64,000 nucleotides of DNA. Origin: JAUASW01 sp036880965. Lineage in GTDB: Bacteria; Pseudomonadota; Gammaproteobacteria; Burkholderiales; Burkholderiaceae_C. Numbering within the stretch: position 1 is the first letter of the stretch; each line of letters begins with the position of its first letter. The position numbers and the translations under genes were made by a program. The stretch is taken from NCBI RefSeq assembly GCF_036880965.1, contig NZ_JBAJMV010000001.1, forward strand, positions 744,001-808,000. The letters are read 5' to 3'. Shown piece after piece: positions 25,471 through 34,585 of the stretch. A model generated the notes under the pieces. The model was not told where the DNA came from. It was given only the letters and a program-made list of their open reading frames with translations, and ran no database searches.

Positions 25471-27561
25471 TCAGCGGTCGGGCGGGGCATGGAGATGCTC
25501 GACCAGGGCCTGCTGTTCCGCAGTCGGAGGACGGGTCAACAAGCTGACCAGCACGCAGACCGCGAAGGCCGCCGGCACACCGAACACACCAGCCGACAGG
25601 GGCTGAATGCCCCACCACAGCTCGGGTGGCCCGGCCAGTTTGAAGGCCGAGCGCAGCCAGGGATGGGCAGTGACCATGTAGTAGCCGGTCAGCGCGAGGC
25701 CGGTCAGCATGCCGGCGATGGCGCCAGGCCCGTTGGCACGCTTCCAGAAGATGCCCAGCACGAGCACCGGGAAGAAGGCAGAGCCAGCAAAGGAAAATGC
25801 CGCCGTCACCAGGAAGAGGATGTCGGCCGGTTTCTGCGCAGCCACCGCCGCAGCGGCCAGGGCGGTCAGCAGCAGCAGGGCCTTGGACATCGTCACCCGC
25901 CGCGCCGTGGAAGCCCGCGGATTGATGGTGCGGTAGTAGACGTCGTGCGAGAGCGCGCCCGAGATCGTCAGGAGCAAGCCATCCGCCGTCGACAGCGCTG
26001 CCGCCAGGCCACCGGCCGCCACCATGCCCGAAACCACATAGGGCAGCCCGGCCATCTCCGGTGTGGCCAGCATGATGATGTCGCCGCCGATGCGCATCTC
26101 GCCAAGCTGCAAGAGGCCGTCCTTGTTGATGTCGCTGACCGAGAGCAAGCCGGGGTCGACGCGCGCCCACTGCGACATCCAGCCCGGGAGTTGATCGAAG
26201 GGCGTGCCCACCAGGGTGTTGAAGACTTCGTACTTGACCATCACCGCCAGCGCTGGCGCGGTGAAATAGAGCAGGCAGATGAAGAACAGCGACCAGGCGA
26301 CCGAGCGGCGCGCTTCACCCACGCTGGCCGTCGTGAAGTAGCGCACCAGGATGTGCGGCAGGCCCGCCGTGCCGACCACCAGGCAGAACACCAGGGCCAG
26401 GAAGTTGCGGCGTGAGTCACTGAACTCGCGCTTCTCGTCGGGGCTGCCGGTCGGGTCGCCCGCGAACTGCTGCGCATGGGGCGGCATCCCAGCCAGCGGC
26501 TTGGCGCGCTGCTCGGCCAGCGCTTGCGCGCGGCGCCATTGGTCTTCGGCCTCAGGTGGCGTGCGCGGCAAGGCGGCGCGGCGCTTCTCCGCCGCCTGGA
26601 TCTGCGCCAGCGGCGCGTCTTCGGCCTTCAATGCGGCCACCTGCCGGGTGGCCGCAAGCCGTTCCCGGGCCAGCGAGGCCGGCACGTCGCGCAGCATTTC
26701 GCTGTAGTCGTTCGCCCGCTGCTCGAACGCCCGCATCACGGCCAGCTCGCGCGTATCGTTCATCAGCTCGCGCTCGCGCGTGCTGACGCTTTGCAATTGG
26801 TAGCCGTAGGTCAGCTGCGGAATCGGCGCGCCCGTCTGCTTGATCGACAACCAGACCACCGGCACCACATAGGCAATGATCAGAATGATGTATTGCGCCA
26901 CCTGGGTCCAGGTGACGGCACGCATGCCACCCAGGAAGGAGCAGACAAGCACGCCGCCCAGGCCCACGAACACGCCGATCTCGAAGGTCAGGCCGGAGAG
27001 CCGTGTCGTGATCAGGCCGATGCCATAGATCTGCGCGACGACATAGATGAAGGAGCACAGGATGGCCGCCGTCACACCGACCAGGCGCACGCCATTGCCG
27101 CCATAGCGCTCGCCCAGAAAGTCGGGCACCGTGTAGCGGGCGAACTTGCGAAGGTAGGGTGCGAGCAGGAGTGCGACCAGGCAGAAGCCGCCAGTCCAGC
27201 CGAGCACGAAGGCCAGGCCGCCATAGCCGGACAGGTAAAGCGTGCCGGCCATGCCCAGGAAGGTGGCCGCGCTCATCCAGTCTGCGCCGGCCGCCATGCC
27301 GTTGTAGAGCGCCGGCACGCGGCGGCCGGCGACGTAGTACTCGTCGGCATCCGTCGTACGGCACAGCACGCCAATGCCGGCGTAGAGCAGCACCGTGCTC
27401 AAGAGGAACAGGAAGCCGATCCAGCTCTTGGGCAGGCCCAAGCGCTCCAGCAGGGCCAGCGTCAGTACGAAACCCACGAAGCCCGCCGTGAACCAGGCAT
27501 AGATGCGGTTCAGCCGGCGCGAAAAGCCTGGGGCTTCGGGGGTCTGGGCAGGGGCGGACAT
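25471..27561 (-). CDS. Sodium/solute symporter family transporter with an EF-hand loop
   Basis: 696 residues from the ATG at 27561. Inner-membrane symporter of the SSS family, VC_2705-like branch, related to acetate permease ActP. The core begins DADEYYVAGRRVPALYNGMA and carries the family segment LSTADGLLLTISGALSHD. It has about 13 hydrophobic segments. Two inserts interrupt the core: a hydrophilic, helix-forming stretch at about 257-383, rich in R, E, A and Q, and a loop with DINKDGLLQLGE (477-488), which fits the 12-residue EF-hand consensus exactly. The substrate is not predictable; a short monocarboxylate is the best guess. It follows ppsA, with 83 bases between. Confidence 0.88.
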   Translation of the reverse strand: MSAPAQTPEAPGFSRRLNRIYAWFTAGFVGFVLTLALLERLGLPKSWIGFLFLLSTVLLYAGIGVLCRTTDADEYYVAGRRVPALYNGMAAGADWMSAATFLGMAGTLYLSGYGGLAFVLGWTGGFCLVALLLAPYLRKFARYTVPDFLGERYGGNGVRLVGVTAAILCSFIYVVAQIYGIGLITTRLSGLTFEIGVFVGLGGVLVCSFLGGMRAVTWTQVAQYIILIIAYVVPVVWLSIKQTGAPIPQLTYGYQLQSVSTRERELMNDTRELAVMRAFEQRANDYSEMLRDVPASLARERLAATRQVAALKAEDAPLAQIQAAEKRRAALPRTPPEAEDQWRRAQALAEQRAKPLAGMPPHAQQFAGDPTGSPDEKREFSDSRRNFLALVFCLVVGTAGLPHILVRYFTTASVGEARRSVAWSLFFICLLYFTAPALAVMVKYEVFNTLVGTPFDQLPGWMSQWARVDPGLLSVSDINKDGLLQLGEMRIGGDIIMLATPEMAGLPYVVSGMVAAGGLAAALSTADGLLLTISGALSHDVYYRTINPRASTARRVTMSKALLLLTALAAAAVAAQKPADILFLVTAAFSFAGSAFFPVLVLGIFWKRANGPGAIAGMLTGLALTGYYMVTAHPWLRSAFKLAGPPELWWGIQPLSAGVFGVPAAFAVCVLVSLLTRPPTAEQQALVEHLHAPPDR

Positions 27562-27644
27562 AGGCCGGCGATCATGCAAGCGCGCAGCGCGGGCGTCGAT
27601 TCAGACGAACCCGCGTGCACGCCATGCGCCGTCTGCTGCGCGAC

Positions 27645-30056
27645 CTACTTTCGTACAGCCAGGCGCTGCCAGGTGTCGATCACGGTGTCCGGGTTCAAGG
27701 AGATCGAGACGATGCCTTCCTGTGCCAGCCAATCGGCAAAGTCCGGATGGTCGCTGGGACCCTGGCCGCAGATGCCGATGTACTTGCCGGTGGCGCGGCA
27801 GGCCGTGATGGCGCGCGAAATCATCGCCTTGACGGCCGGATCACGCTCATCGAAGTCGCCGGCCAGCTGTTCCAGGCCGGAGTCGCGGTCCAGGCCCAGC
27901 GTGAGCTGGGTCAGATCGTTGGAGCCGATGGACATGCCGTCGAAATGCTCCAGGAACTGGTCCGCCAGGATCGCGTTGCTGGGCACTTCGCACATCATGA
28001 TGATGCGCAGGCCGTCCGTGCCGCCAGAGGCCGCGCGCTTCAGGCCGCGCTCCGCCAGCATCTCCACCACGCGCTCCGCCTGGCGTACGGTACGCACGAA
28101 GGGCACCATGATCTCGACATTGGTCAAGCCCATGTCATGGCGCACGCGCTTCAGCGCTTCGCACTCCATCGCGAAGGCATCTGAGAATTCACCGCTGATG
28201 TAGCGCGAGGCGCCGCGGAAGCCCAGCATCGGGTTCTCTTCATCGGGCTCGTAGCGCGAACCACCGATCAGCTTGCGGTACTCGTTGCTCTTGAAGTCCG
28301 ACAGACGCACGATTACCGGCCGCGGGAAGAAGGCAGCGGCAATCGTGGCGATGCCTTCCACCAGCTTGTCCACGTAGAAGGCGCGCGGCGAGGCGTGGCC
28401 ACGGGCCACCGACTCCACGGCCTTCTTCAGGTCCGCATCGATGTTTGGATAGTCGAGGATGGCCTTGGGGTGGACGCCGATGTTGTTGTTGATGATGAAC
28501 TCAAGCCGCGCGAGGCCGACACCGCTCGAAGGCATCTGCGCGAAGTTGAAGGCCAGCTGCGGGTTGCCGACGTTCATCATGATCTTGATCGGGCAATACG
28601 GCAGCTCACCGCGATGCACTTCGCTGACTTCCGTCTCGAGCAAGCCGTCATAGATGAAGCCCGTATCGCCTTCCGAGCAGGCGACCGTCACCAGCTGACC
28701 GTCCTTCAGCTTCTCGGTCGCGTCGCCGCAACCGACCACGGCCGGGATACCCAGCTCGCGCGCGATGATGGCCGCGTGGCAGGTGCGGCCGCCGCGGTTC
28801 GTGACGATGGCACTGGCGCGCTTCATCACCGGCTCCCAGTTCGGGTCGGTCATGTCGGTCACCAGCACGTCGCCAGGCTGGACACGCTCCATCTCGGCCA
28901 CGCTGTCCACGAGGCGCACCGGGCCGGTACCGATCTTCTGGCCGATGGCGCGGCCTTCGGCCAGCACCGTGCCCTGACCCTTGAGCTTGTAGCGATGCTC
29001 GACCTGGCCTTCGGCCTGGCTCTTCACCGTCTCGGGGCGGGCCTGCAGGATGTAGATCTTGCCGTCAACGCCGTCGCGGCCCCACTCGATGTCCATCGCG
29101 CGGCCGTAATGCTCTTCGATGATCAGCGCGTACCTGGACAGCTCGATCACCTCCTCGTCGTTCAAGGAATAGCGGTTGCGGGCCTCAGGCACCGTGTCCA
29201 CGGTCTTGACCAGCTTGCCCGACGCCGCCTTTTCTTCAGGCGTCGAGAACTCCATGCGGATCAGCTTGGAACCGAGGTTGCGGCGAATGATCGGCAGCTT
29301 GCCGTTGCGCAATGCCGGCTTGTGCACATAGAACTCGTCCGGATTCACGGCACCCTGCACCACCGTCTCGCCGAGGCCATAGCTGGAGGTGATGAAGACC
29401 ACATCCTTGAAGCCGCTCTCCGTGTCGATGGTGAACATCACGCCGGCCGAACCGAGGTCGGAGCGCACCATGCGCTGAACGCCGGCCGACAAGGCCACAT
29501 CGGCATGGGCGAAGCCCTTGTGCACGCGGTAGCTGATCGCGCGGTCGTTGTAGAGCGATGCGAACACTTCCTTCATCTTGTGCAGCACCTCTTCGATGCC
29601 GTGCACGTTCAGGAAGGTTTCCTGCTGGCCCGCGAAAGAGGCATCCGGCAGGTCTTCAGCGGTGGCAGAGGAGCGCACGGCGAAGGTGACGCCGGGGTTG
29701 TCGGCCGTCAGCTTGGCAAAGGAGCTGCGGATCTCGGCTTCGAGGTCGGCCGGGAACGGCTGCGCCTCCAGCCAGCCGCGGATTTCGGCGCCAGCTTCGG
29801 CCAGCGCGCGCACGTCGTCGATGTTCAGGGCGGCCAGGCGCGCTTCGATGCGCTTGTCCAGGCCCTCGTATTTCAGGAACTCGCGGAAGGCATGCGCAGT
29901 GGTCGCAAAACCGCCAGGCACACGCACGCCGGTGGCGGCGAGCTGCGAGATCATTTCGCCGAGGCTGGCGTTCTTACCGCCAACGACCTCGACGTCGTTC
30001 ATTCTCAGATTCTCAAACGGTACGACCAGGGCGGTCGCGTCAAGGCGAGAAGACAT
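27645..30056 (-). CDS. ppsA: Phosphoenolpyruvate synthase
   Basis: 803 residues. Converts pyruvate, ATP and water to phosphoenolpyruvate, AMP and phosphate for gluconeogenesis. The N-terminal nucleotide-binding domain has GGKNASLGEMISQL and the segment AVRSSATAEDLPDASFAGQ. The phosphohistidine domain has GGRTCHAAIIARELGIP. The C-terminal PEP/pyruvate barrel has GSNDLTQLTLGLDRDS and MCEVPSN. The start has GGAG upstream. It is divergent from ppsR, its regulator, and precedes the symporter. Confidence 0.98.
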   Translation of the reverse strand: MSSRLDATALVVPFENLRMNDVEVVGGKNASLGEMISQLAATGVRVPGGFATTAHAFREFLKYEGLDKRIEARLAALNIDDVRALAEAGAEIRGWLEAQPFPADLEAEIRSSFAKLTADNPGVTFAVRSSATAEDLPDASFAGQQETFLNVHGIEEVLHKMKEVFASLYNDRAISYRVHKGFAHADVALSAGVQRMVRSDLGSAGVMFTIDTESGFKDVVFITSSYGLGETVVQGAVNPDEFYVHKPALRNGKLPIIRRNLGSKLIRMEFSTPEEKAASGKLVKTVDTVPEARNRYSLNDEEVIELSRYALIIEEHYGRAMDIEWGRDGVDGKIYILQARPETVKSQAEGQVEHRYKLKGQGTVLAEGRAIGQKIGTGPVRLVDSVAEMERVQPGDVLVTDMTDPNWEPVMKRASAIVTNRGGRTCHAAIIARELGIPAVVGCGDATEKLKDGQLVTVACSEGDTGFIYDGLLETEVSEVHRGELPYCPIKIMMNVGNPQLAFNFAQMPSSGVGLARLEFIINNNIGVHPKAILDYPNIDADLKKAVESVARGHASPRAFYVDKLVEGIATIAAAFFPRPVIVRLSDFKSNEYRKLIGGSRYEPDEENPMLGFRGASRYISGEFSDAFAMECEALKRVRHDMGLTNVEIMVPFVRTVRQAERVVEMLAERGLKRAASGGTDGLRIIMMCEVPSNAILADQFLEHFDGMSIGSNDLTQLTLGLDRDSGLEQLAGDFDERDPAVKAMISRAITACRATGKYIGICGQGPSDHPDFADWLAQEGIVSISLNPDTVIDTWQRLAVRK

Positions 30057-30262
30057 GGGAGGGCTCCGTGATGTTGTGAATCTGGGGCTCCCACCGACCG
30101 CAGGTCGGCGCAGGACGCGGCTTCAGACGATGTCACCCAGCCAGCATTTCTGGATTCTTGTGGGTTGTGGGGGGTGGACATCGGAGGCGTCGCTGATGGC
30201 GTTGACGGCGATTCTACGGGTAAGCGCCACTATGATGAAAAGAGTTCCACGAGGGTTACAGC
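30057..30262. other. Divergent control region between ppsA and ppsR
   Basis: 206 bases without a gene that must hold both promoters. I see a TATGAT (30231-30236) upstream of ppsR but no -35 at the right distance; TTGACG at 30202 is 23 bases away, too far. No operator could be recognised. Confidence 0.4.
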
Positions 30263-31084
30263 ATGCCCAATCGCACCGTGTATTTCGTCTCGGATGGCAC
30301 CGGCATCACCGCCGAAACCTTCGGCAACTCCATCATGGCCCAGTTTCCGGGCAAGCCGCGCCATGTGCGCCGCCCCTTTGTGGACACGGCCGAGAAGGCC
30401 TACGAGGTCTGCCGGGAGATCAACGAGATGGGCGAGCGGGAAGGCCAGCGGGCCATCGTCTTCGCCACCTTGGTCAATCGCGAGGTACTGGCCATCGTGC
30501 GCGAGCATTGCAGGGGCAAGGTGCTGGACATGTTCGGCACCTTCATCGAGCCACTGGAAGAGGAGTTCGGCGTCAAGAGCAACCACCGGGTGGGCCGCTT
30601 CTCCGACGTGGCCAAGAGCCAGGAGTACCACGACCGCATCGAGGCGATCAATTTCTCGCTGGCCCATGACGATGGTCAATCGGCCCGCAACCTGGACGCG
30701 GCCGACGTGATCCTGGTTGGCGTGAGCCGCTGCGGCAAGACGCCCACCTCGCTCTACCTGGCGATGCAGCATGGCATCAAGGCAGCCAACTATCCGCTGA
30801 TCCCGGAAGACTTCGAGCGCGGCAAGATCCCGTCCTCGCTGGCGCCGCACCAGCGCAAATGCTTCGGCCTGACCATCGACCCCGACCGCCTCAGCCAGAT
30901 CCGCAACGAGCGCCGCCCGGGCAGCAAGTACGCCGACCTGATGAACTGCCGCTACGAGGTCAATGAGGCCGAGACGATGATGAAGCGCGCCGGCATCTCC
31001 TGGCTTTCGTCCACGCACAAGTCGATCGAAGAGATCGCCACCACCATCCTGAACGACATCCGGCCCGACCGTCTGATCTACTGA
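30263..31084 (+). CDS. ppsR: PEP synthase regulatory kinase/phosphorylase (DUF299)
   Basis: 273 residues. Bifunctional enzyme that inactivates PEP synthase by ADP-dependent phosphorylation and restores it by Pi-dependent removal. The N-terminus is typical (VYFVSDGTGITAETFG) and the phosphate-binding loop is GVSRCGKT (about 153-160), followed by YLAMQHGIKAANYPLIPED. GAGGGTT upstream serves as ribosome site. The divergent pairing with ppsA supports the role. Its stop overlaps the EamA start by one base (TGATG). Confidence 0.96.
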   Translation: MPNRTVYFVSDGTGITAETFGNSIMAQFPGKPRHVRRPFVDTAEKAYEVCREINEMGEREGQRAIVFATLVNREVLAIVREHCRGKVLDMFGTFIEPLEEEFGVKSNHRVGRFSDVAKSQEYHDRIEAINFSLAHDDGQSARNLDAADVILVGVSRCGKTPTSLYLAMQHGIKAANYPLIPEDFERGKIPSSLAPHQRKCFGLTIDPDRLSQIRNERRPGSKYADLMNCRYEVNEAETMMKRAGISWLSSTHKSIEEIATTILNDIRPDRLIY

Positions 31085-31959
31085 TGCCGGCCGCCGCCAT
31101 TGCCCTCGTGCTCTGCGCCGCGCTCTTGCATGCACTCTGGAATCTCGGCGCCAAGAAGGCAGGCGGCAACCATCATTTTGTGCTGGCCTGCTCGCTGGGC
31201 GTGAGCCTCTTGTGGGCACCGCTGGCGCTGTGGGTGGGCTGGGAGCAGTTCCCTCAGTGGACGAGCGCGGCCTGGCTGGCCGCCCTGGCCAGCGCCATCC
31301 TGCATCTCTTCTATTTCAACGCCCTGCTCGCCGGCTACCGCGCCTCAGACCTGAACGTGGTCTATCCGGTGGCACGCGGCAGCGGGCCGGCCTTGTCTGC
31401 CACGGCGGCCGTGCTCTTGCTCGGCGAGCACCTGGGACTGGCGGGCATGCTGGGACTGGCGGGCGTGGTTGGCGGCATCTTGCTGATTGCCGCGGGGCCG
31501 GGGCTCTGGCGCAAGGGCGACCCCGAGGCCGCCAGGCGGCGCAAGCTCGGCCTGGCCTGGGGCGCCCTGACCGGCGCGACGATTGCGGCGTACACCGTGG
31601 TGGACGGCTATGCGGTCAAGGTGCTGCTGCTGTCACCCTTGCTGCTGGACTGGGTCTGCAATGTCTTGCGCGTGCCCTTCATGCTGCCCAAGGTGCTGCA
31701 TGACCGCAGCGGCTTCATGCCGGCACTGCGCCAGCAATGGCCTTACGTGATCATGGTCGCGGTGATGAGCCCGCTGGCCTACATCCTGGTGCTCCATGCG
31801 ATGCAGATGGCGCCGCTGTCGCGCGTGGCGCCGGCACGCGAGCTGTCGATGCTGGTGGCCGCCTTGCTGGGCGGGCAGCTGCTGAAGGAAGGCGAGCGCC
31901 ACTGGCGGCTTGCCGGTGCGGGCTGCATAGCCGCCGGCGTCGTCGCGCTGACCTTGTGA
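31084..31959 (+). CDS. EamA/DMT-family inner-membrane transporter
   Basis: 291 residues with about ten hydrophobic segments in two EamA repeats. The first repeat ends with the family segment DLNVVYPVARGSGPALSATAAVLLLGE and the second with APLSRVAPARELSMLVAALLGGQLL. Probably a metabolite exporter; the substrate is unknown. It is coupled to ppsR by a TGATG overlap, but this says little about substrate. It ends 4 bases from the convergent methyltransferase gene. Confidence 0.9.
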   Translation: MPAAAIALVLCAALLHALWNLGAKKAGGNHHFVLACSLGVSLLWAPLALWVGWEQFPQWTSAAWLAALASAILHLFYFNALLAGYRASDLNVVYPVARGSGPALSATAAVLLLGEHLGLAGMLGLAGVVGGILLIAAGPGLWRKGDPEAARRRKLGLAWGALTGATIAAYTVVDGYAVKVLLLSPLLLDWVCNVLRVPFMLPKVLHDRSGFMPALRQQWPYVIMVAVMSPLAYILVLHAMQMAPLSRVAPARELSMLVAALLGGQLLKEGERHWRLAGAGCIAAGVVALTL

Positions 31960-31963
31960 GGGC

Positions 31964-32740
31964 TCAGGCCAGGCGCTGGCGCGCCGATTCGTAAAGGCAG
32001 ATGGCCGCGGCCGCGCCAACGTTCAGCGACTCCTCGCCGCCCGGCTGAGGAATGCCCACGGTCAGCGAGCAGCGTTGCATCAGGCTCTCCTGCACGCCCT
32101 GCCCTTCATGGCCCATCACCCAGGCACAGGGCTGGGGCAATCGGAGCTGATGCAAGTGCGCCTCGGCGTAGGAACTGGTGGCAATCAAGGGCACGTTCAG
32201 CCCCTGCAGATCCTCGGGCGCGAGACCTTCGATCAGACGCAATCCGAAATGAGCGCCCATGCCGGCGCGCAGCACCTTGGGGCTCCACAGCGCCGCCGTA
32301 CCCTTGATGGCCAGGATCTGCCGGAAGCCAAGTGCCGCCGCGCTGCGCAGGATGGTGCCGACATTGCCGGCGTCCTGCAGCCGGTCCAGCACCACGGAAT
32401 CCAGGCCAGGCGTCAGCGCCTGGCCGGCCGCATGCGGAACCTCGAAGCCGATCTGTGCCGGCGACTCCAGGCCGCTGACGGTCTTGAACAGCGGCGTGGG
32501 CACGACCAGCACGCGCGGCGCGGCCTCGGCGATGGCTCGCAAGGCCTGATCGTTCCAGCCTTCTTCGGTGATCACAGCCAGCGTGACCGGATGCGCCCGA
32601 GCCAGGGCCGCGCGTGCCAGGTGATCGCCCTCCAGCCAGATGCTGCCGATCTTGCGATAGGCCGCCGCATCGCCGGCCAGCTTGCGCAGGCGCATGAGCA
32701 CCGGGTTGTCGCGTGAAGTGATGTGCTGGATGTCGGTCAT
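31964..32740 (-). CDS. TrmH/SpoU-family RNA 2'-O-methyltransferase
   Basis: 258 residues from the ATG at 32740, which overlaps the rnhB stop (ATGA). SPOUT methyltransferase that uses SAM to methylate a ribose in rRNA or tRNA. The three family motifs are visible: LDRLQDAGNVGTILRSAAAL, WVMGHEGQGV, and IPQPGGEESLNVGAAAAI, which form the trefoil knot. An N-terminal substrate-binding domain (about 1-100) precedes them. Which position is modified cannot be told from sequence. It follows rnhB at the end of the long operon. Confidence 0.92.
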   Translation of the reverse strand: MTDIQHITSRDNPVLMRLRKLAGDAAAYRKIGSIWLEGDHLARAALARAHPVTLAVITEEGWNDQALRAIAEAAPRVLVVPTPLFKTVSGLESPAQIGFEVPHAAGQALTPGLDSVVLDRLQDAGNVGTILRSAAALGFRQILAIKGTAALWSPKVLRAGMGAHFGLRLIEGLAPEDLQGLNVPLIATSSYAEAHLHQLRLPQPCAWVMGHEGQGVQESLMQRCSLTVGIPQPGGEESLNVGAAAAICLYESARQRLA

Positions 32741-33360
32741 GACTGGATCAATTCGCGCACTGGCGCGAAGCTGCGCCTGTGCCATGCGCTGACGCCATGC
32801 TCACGCAGCGCCGCAATATGTTCGGCCGTCGGGTAGCCCTTGTGCGTTGCGAAGCCATATTGCGGATGGCTCTCGTGCATCGCCTTGCAAAGCCGGTCCC
32901 GGTAGACCTTGGCCAGGATCGATGCCGCCGAAATCGCCGGCACCTTGGCATCACCCTTGACGATGGCCTCGGCCGGCACCTTGAGCACCGGCAGGCGGTT
33001 GCCGTCCACCAGCACCTGCGCCGGCTTGAGCCGCAGGCCTTCGACCGCGCGGCGCATGGCGAGCATCGTGGCCTGCAGGATGTTGATGCTGTCGATCTCC
33101 TCGACCGAGGCCTCGGCAATGCAGCAGCACAGGGCCTTGGCGCGGATTTCGTCAAAGAGTTGCTCGCGCTTCTTCTCGCTGAGCACCTTGGAGTCCCCGA
33201 GGCCCTTGATCGGCTGCTCGGGATCGAGGATCACAGCGGCGGCCACAACCGGCCCGGCCAGCGGGCCACGGCCAGCCTCGTCCACGCCTGCCATCAGGCC
33301 CGGAGTGAGCCAGAGCAGGCCCAGTTGCTCAGGCACCGGCAAGGACTTGCGAGATGGCAT
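32737..33360 (-). CDS. rnhB: Ribonuclease HII
   Basis: 207 residues. Cuts RNA at ribonucleotides in RNA-DNA duplexes, removing misincorporated ribonucleotides. The active-site start GVDEAGRGPLAGPV carries D27 and E28, with further acidic residues in VLVDGNRLP. The ATG at 33360 lies inside the lpxB end (32-base overlap), which fits the close operon and gives a normal length. Confidence 0.96.
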   Translation of the reverse strand: MPSRKSLPVPEQLGLLWLTPGLMAGVDEAGRGPLAGPVVAAAVILDPEQPIKGLGDSKVLSEKKREQLFDEIRAKALCCCIAEASVEEIDSINILQATMLAMRRAVEGLRLKPAQVLVDGNRLPVLKVPAEAIVKGDAKVPAISAASILAKVYRDRLCKAMHESHPQYGFATHKGYPTAEHIAALREHGVSAWHRRSFAPVRELIQS

Positions 33361-34474
33361 CGGCAGCCACCTGGGCCGTGTTGCGGCGCAGGAGTTGATG
33401 TTGTTCGGTGAAGCGCTGGCGCACCCGCTCGGCGCGAGCTGTATCGTCCAGCCAGGCCAGGCCTTCGCGGGCCAGGTTCTCAGGCGTGCACTCTTCCTGG
33501 ATCAGCTCCGGCACCAGGAACTCGCGGCCCAGCACATTGGGAAGACCGTACCAGGGCTGGTAGTTGCGGCCCTTTATGCGCCACCAGTTGAAGGCGTGCA
33601 TGCGATAGGCAATGACCATGGGCCGCTTGAACAGCGCAGCCTCGAGCGAAGCGGTGCCGCTGGCCAGCAGCGTGATGTCGCAGGCGGCCAGGGCCTCGTG
33701 CGAGCGGCCGTCGAGCACGCTCAGGTTCAGGCCTTGCGCATGGCGCTGGACGAGCGGGTCGATCAAGCTGCGCAAACCGGGCGCCACCGGCATCACGAAT
33801 TGCAGGCCCGGCTTGGCAGCCTGCATGATCTGCGCTGCTTTCAGGAGCGGCTCGGCAATGTAGCGAACCTCGCTGCGCCGGCTGCCGGGCAGCAGCGCCA
33901 CGACAGTGGCATCGGCCGGCAGGTTCAGCAATTGCCGACAAGCGGCTTGCGGCGGCTCCAGCGGAATCGCGTCTGCCAGCGGATGGCCGACATAGGTCGC
34001 GCCGATGCCATGCTTTTGCAGCAGCTCGGGCTCGAAGGGGAACAGGCACAGCACATGGTCGGCCGCGCGCTTGATTTTCTCGACCCGCTCGGCCCGCCAG
34101 GCCCAGATCGAGGGGCAGACGAAATGCACCGTCTTGACGCCGCCTTCGCGCAGCCGCGTCTCCAGGCCGAAGTTGAAGTCGGGCGCATCGATGCCGATGA
34201 ACACCGCCGGCTTCTCAGCCAGCAAACGCATGCCGAGCTGCTTGCGGATCGACAGCAGTTCGCGGATGTTCAAGAGCGCATCGACGTAGCCGAAGATCGA
34301 CAGCTTGTGATGCGGCCACCAGGCCTCGAAGCCCTGCGCCGCCATCTTGGGGCCGCCGATGCCGGCCGCCGTGAGGCCGGGCCAGCGAGCCTTCAAACCC
34401 TGCAAGAGCAGGCCGGCGAGCAAGTCACCGGAGGCCTCGCCGGCCACCATGCCGATGCGAGGCGCAGTGGTCAT
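33329..34474 (-). CDS. lpxB: Lipid-A-disaccharide synthase
   Basis: 381 residues from the ATG at 34474 (MTTAPRIGMVAGEASGD). Joins UDP-diacylglucosamine and lipid X to form the lipid A disaccharide. Family features: the N-terminal VAGEASGDLLAG, IGGPKM, the CPSIWAWRAERV segment and the GSRRSEV nucleotide-sugar loop. The open frame runs 33 codons further upstream through a palindrome cluster, which I exclude. It follows lpxA by 111 bases. Confidence 0.97.
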   Translation of the reverse strand: MTTAPRIGMVAGEASGDLLAGLLLQGLKARWPGLTAAGIGGPKMAAQGFEAWWPHHKLSIFGYVDALLNIRELLSIRKQLGMRLLAEKPAVFIGIDAPDFNFGLETRLREGGVKTVHFVCPSIWAWRAERVEKIKRAADHVLCLFPFEPELLQKHGIGATYVGHPLADAIPLEPPQAACRQLLNLPADATVVALLPGSRRSEVRYIAEPLLKAAQIMQAAKPGLQFVMPVAPGLRSLIDPLVQRHAQGLNLSVLDGRSHEALAACDITLLASGTASLEAALFKRPMVIAYRMHAFNWWRIKGRNYQPWYGLPNVLGREFLVPELIQEECTPENLAREGLAWLDDTARAERVRQRFTEQHQLLRRNTAQVAADAISQVLAGA

Positions 34475-34484
34475 GTGAGCACCC

Positions 34485-34560
34485 CGCTTGGCGGGTACGC
34501 CAAGCGACCCTCCGAGAGGGTCGGGCCTTGCTTGGGGCGGCCCGGCGCTGCGGCCCGGGC
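34485..34560. repeat. Cluster of palindromes between lpxA and lpxB
   Basis: Three hairpins in series: CGCTTGGCG-GGTA-CGCCAAGCG (34485-34506), ACCCTC-CGA-GAGGGT (34507-34521) and CGGGCC...GGCCCG (34522-34544), then a GC-rich GCGC...GCGC dyad. This is more like a repetitive palindromic element than a single terminator. Confidence 0.75.
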
Positions 34561-34585
34561 GCGGTTGCGCCATTGTTTCATCGCT

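Noticed and set aside
25316..26170. Upstream extension of rpsF to a protein of about 400 residues
   Set aside because: The added part is out of frame within the symporter gene on the same strand. The ATG at 25315 has an excellent ribosome site and matches bS6 exactly.
30202..30236. Sigma-70 promoter for ppsR from TTGACG and TATGAT
   Set aside because: The spacing is 23 bases, well outside the usual 16-18.
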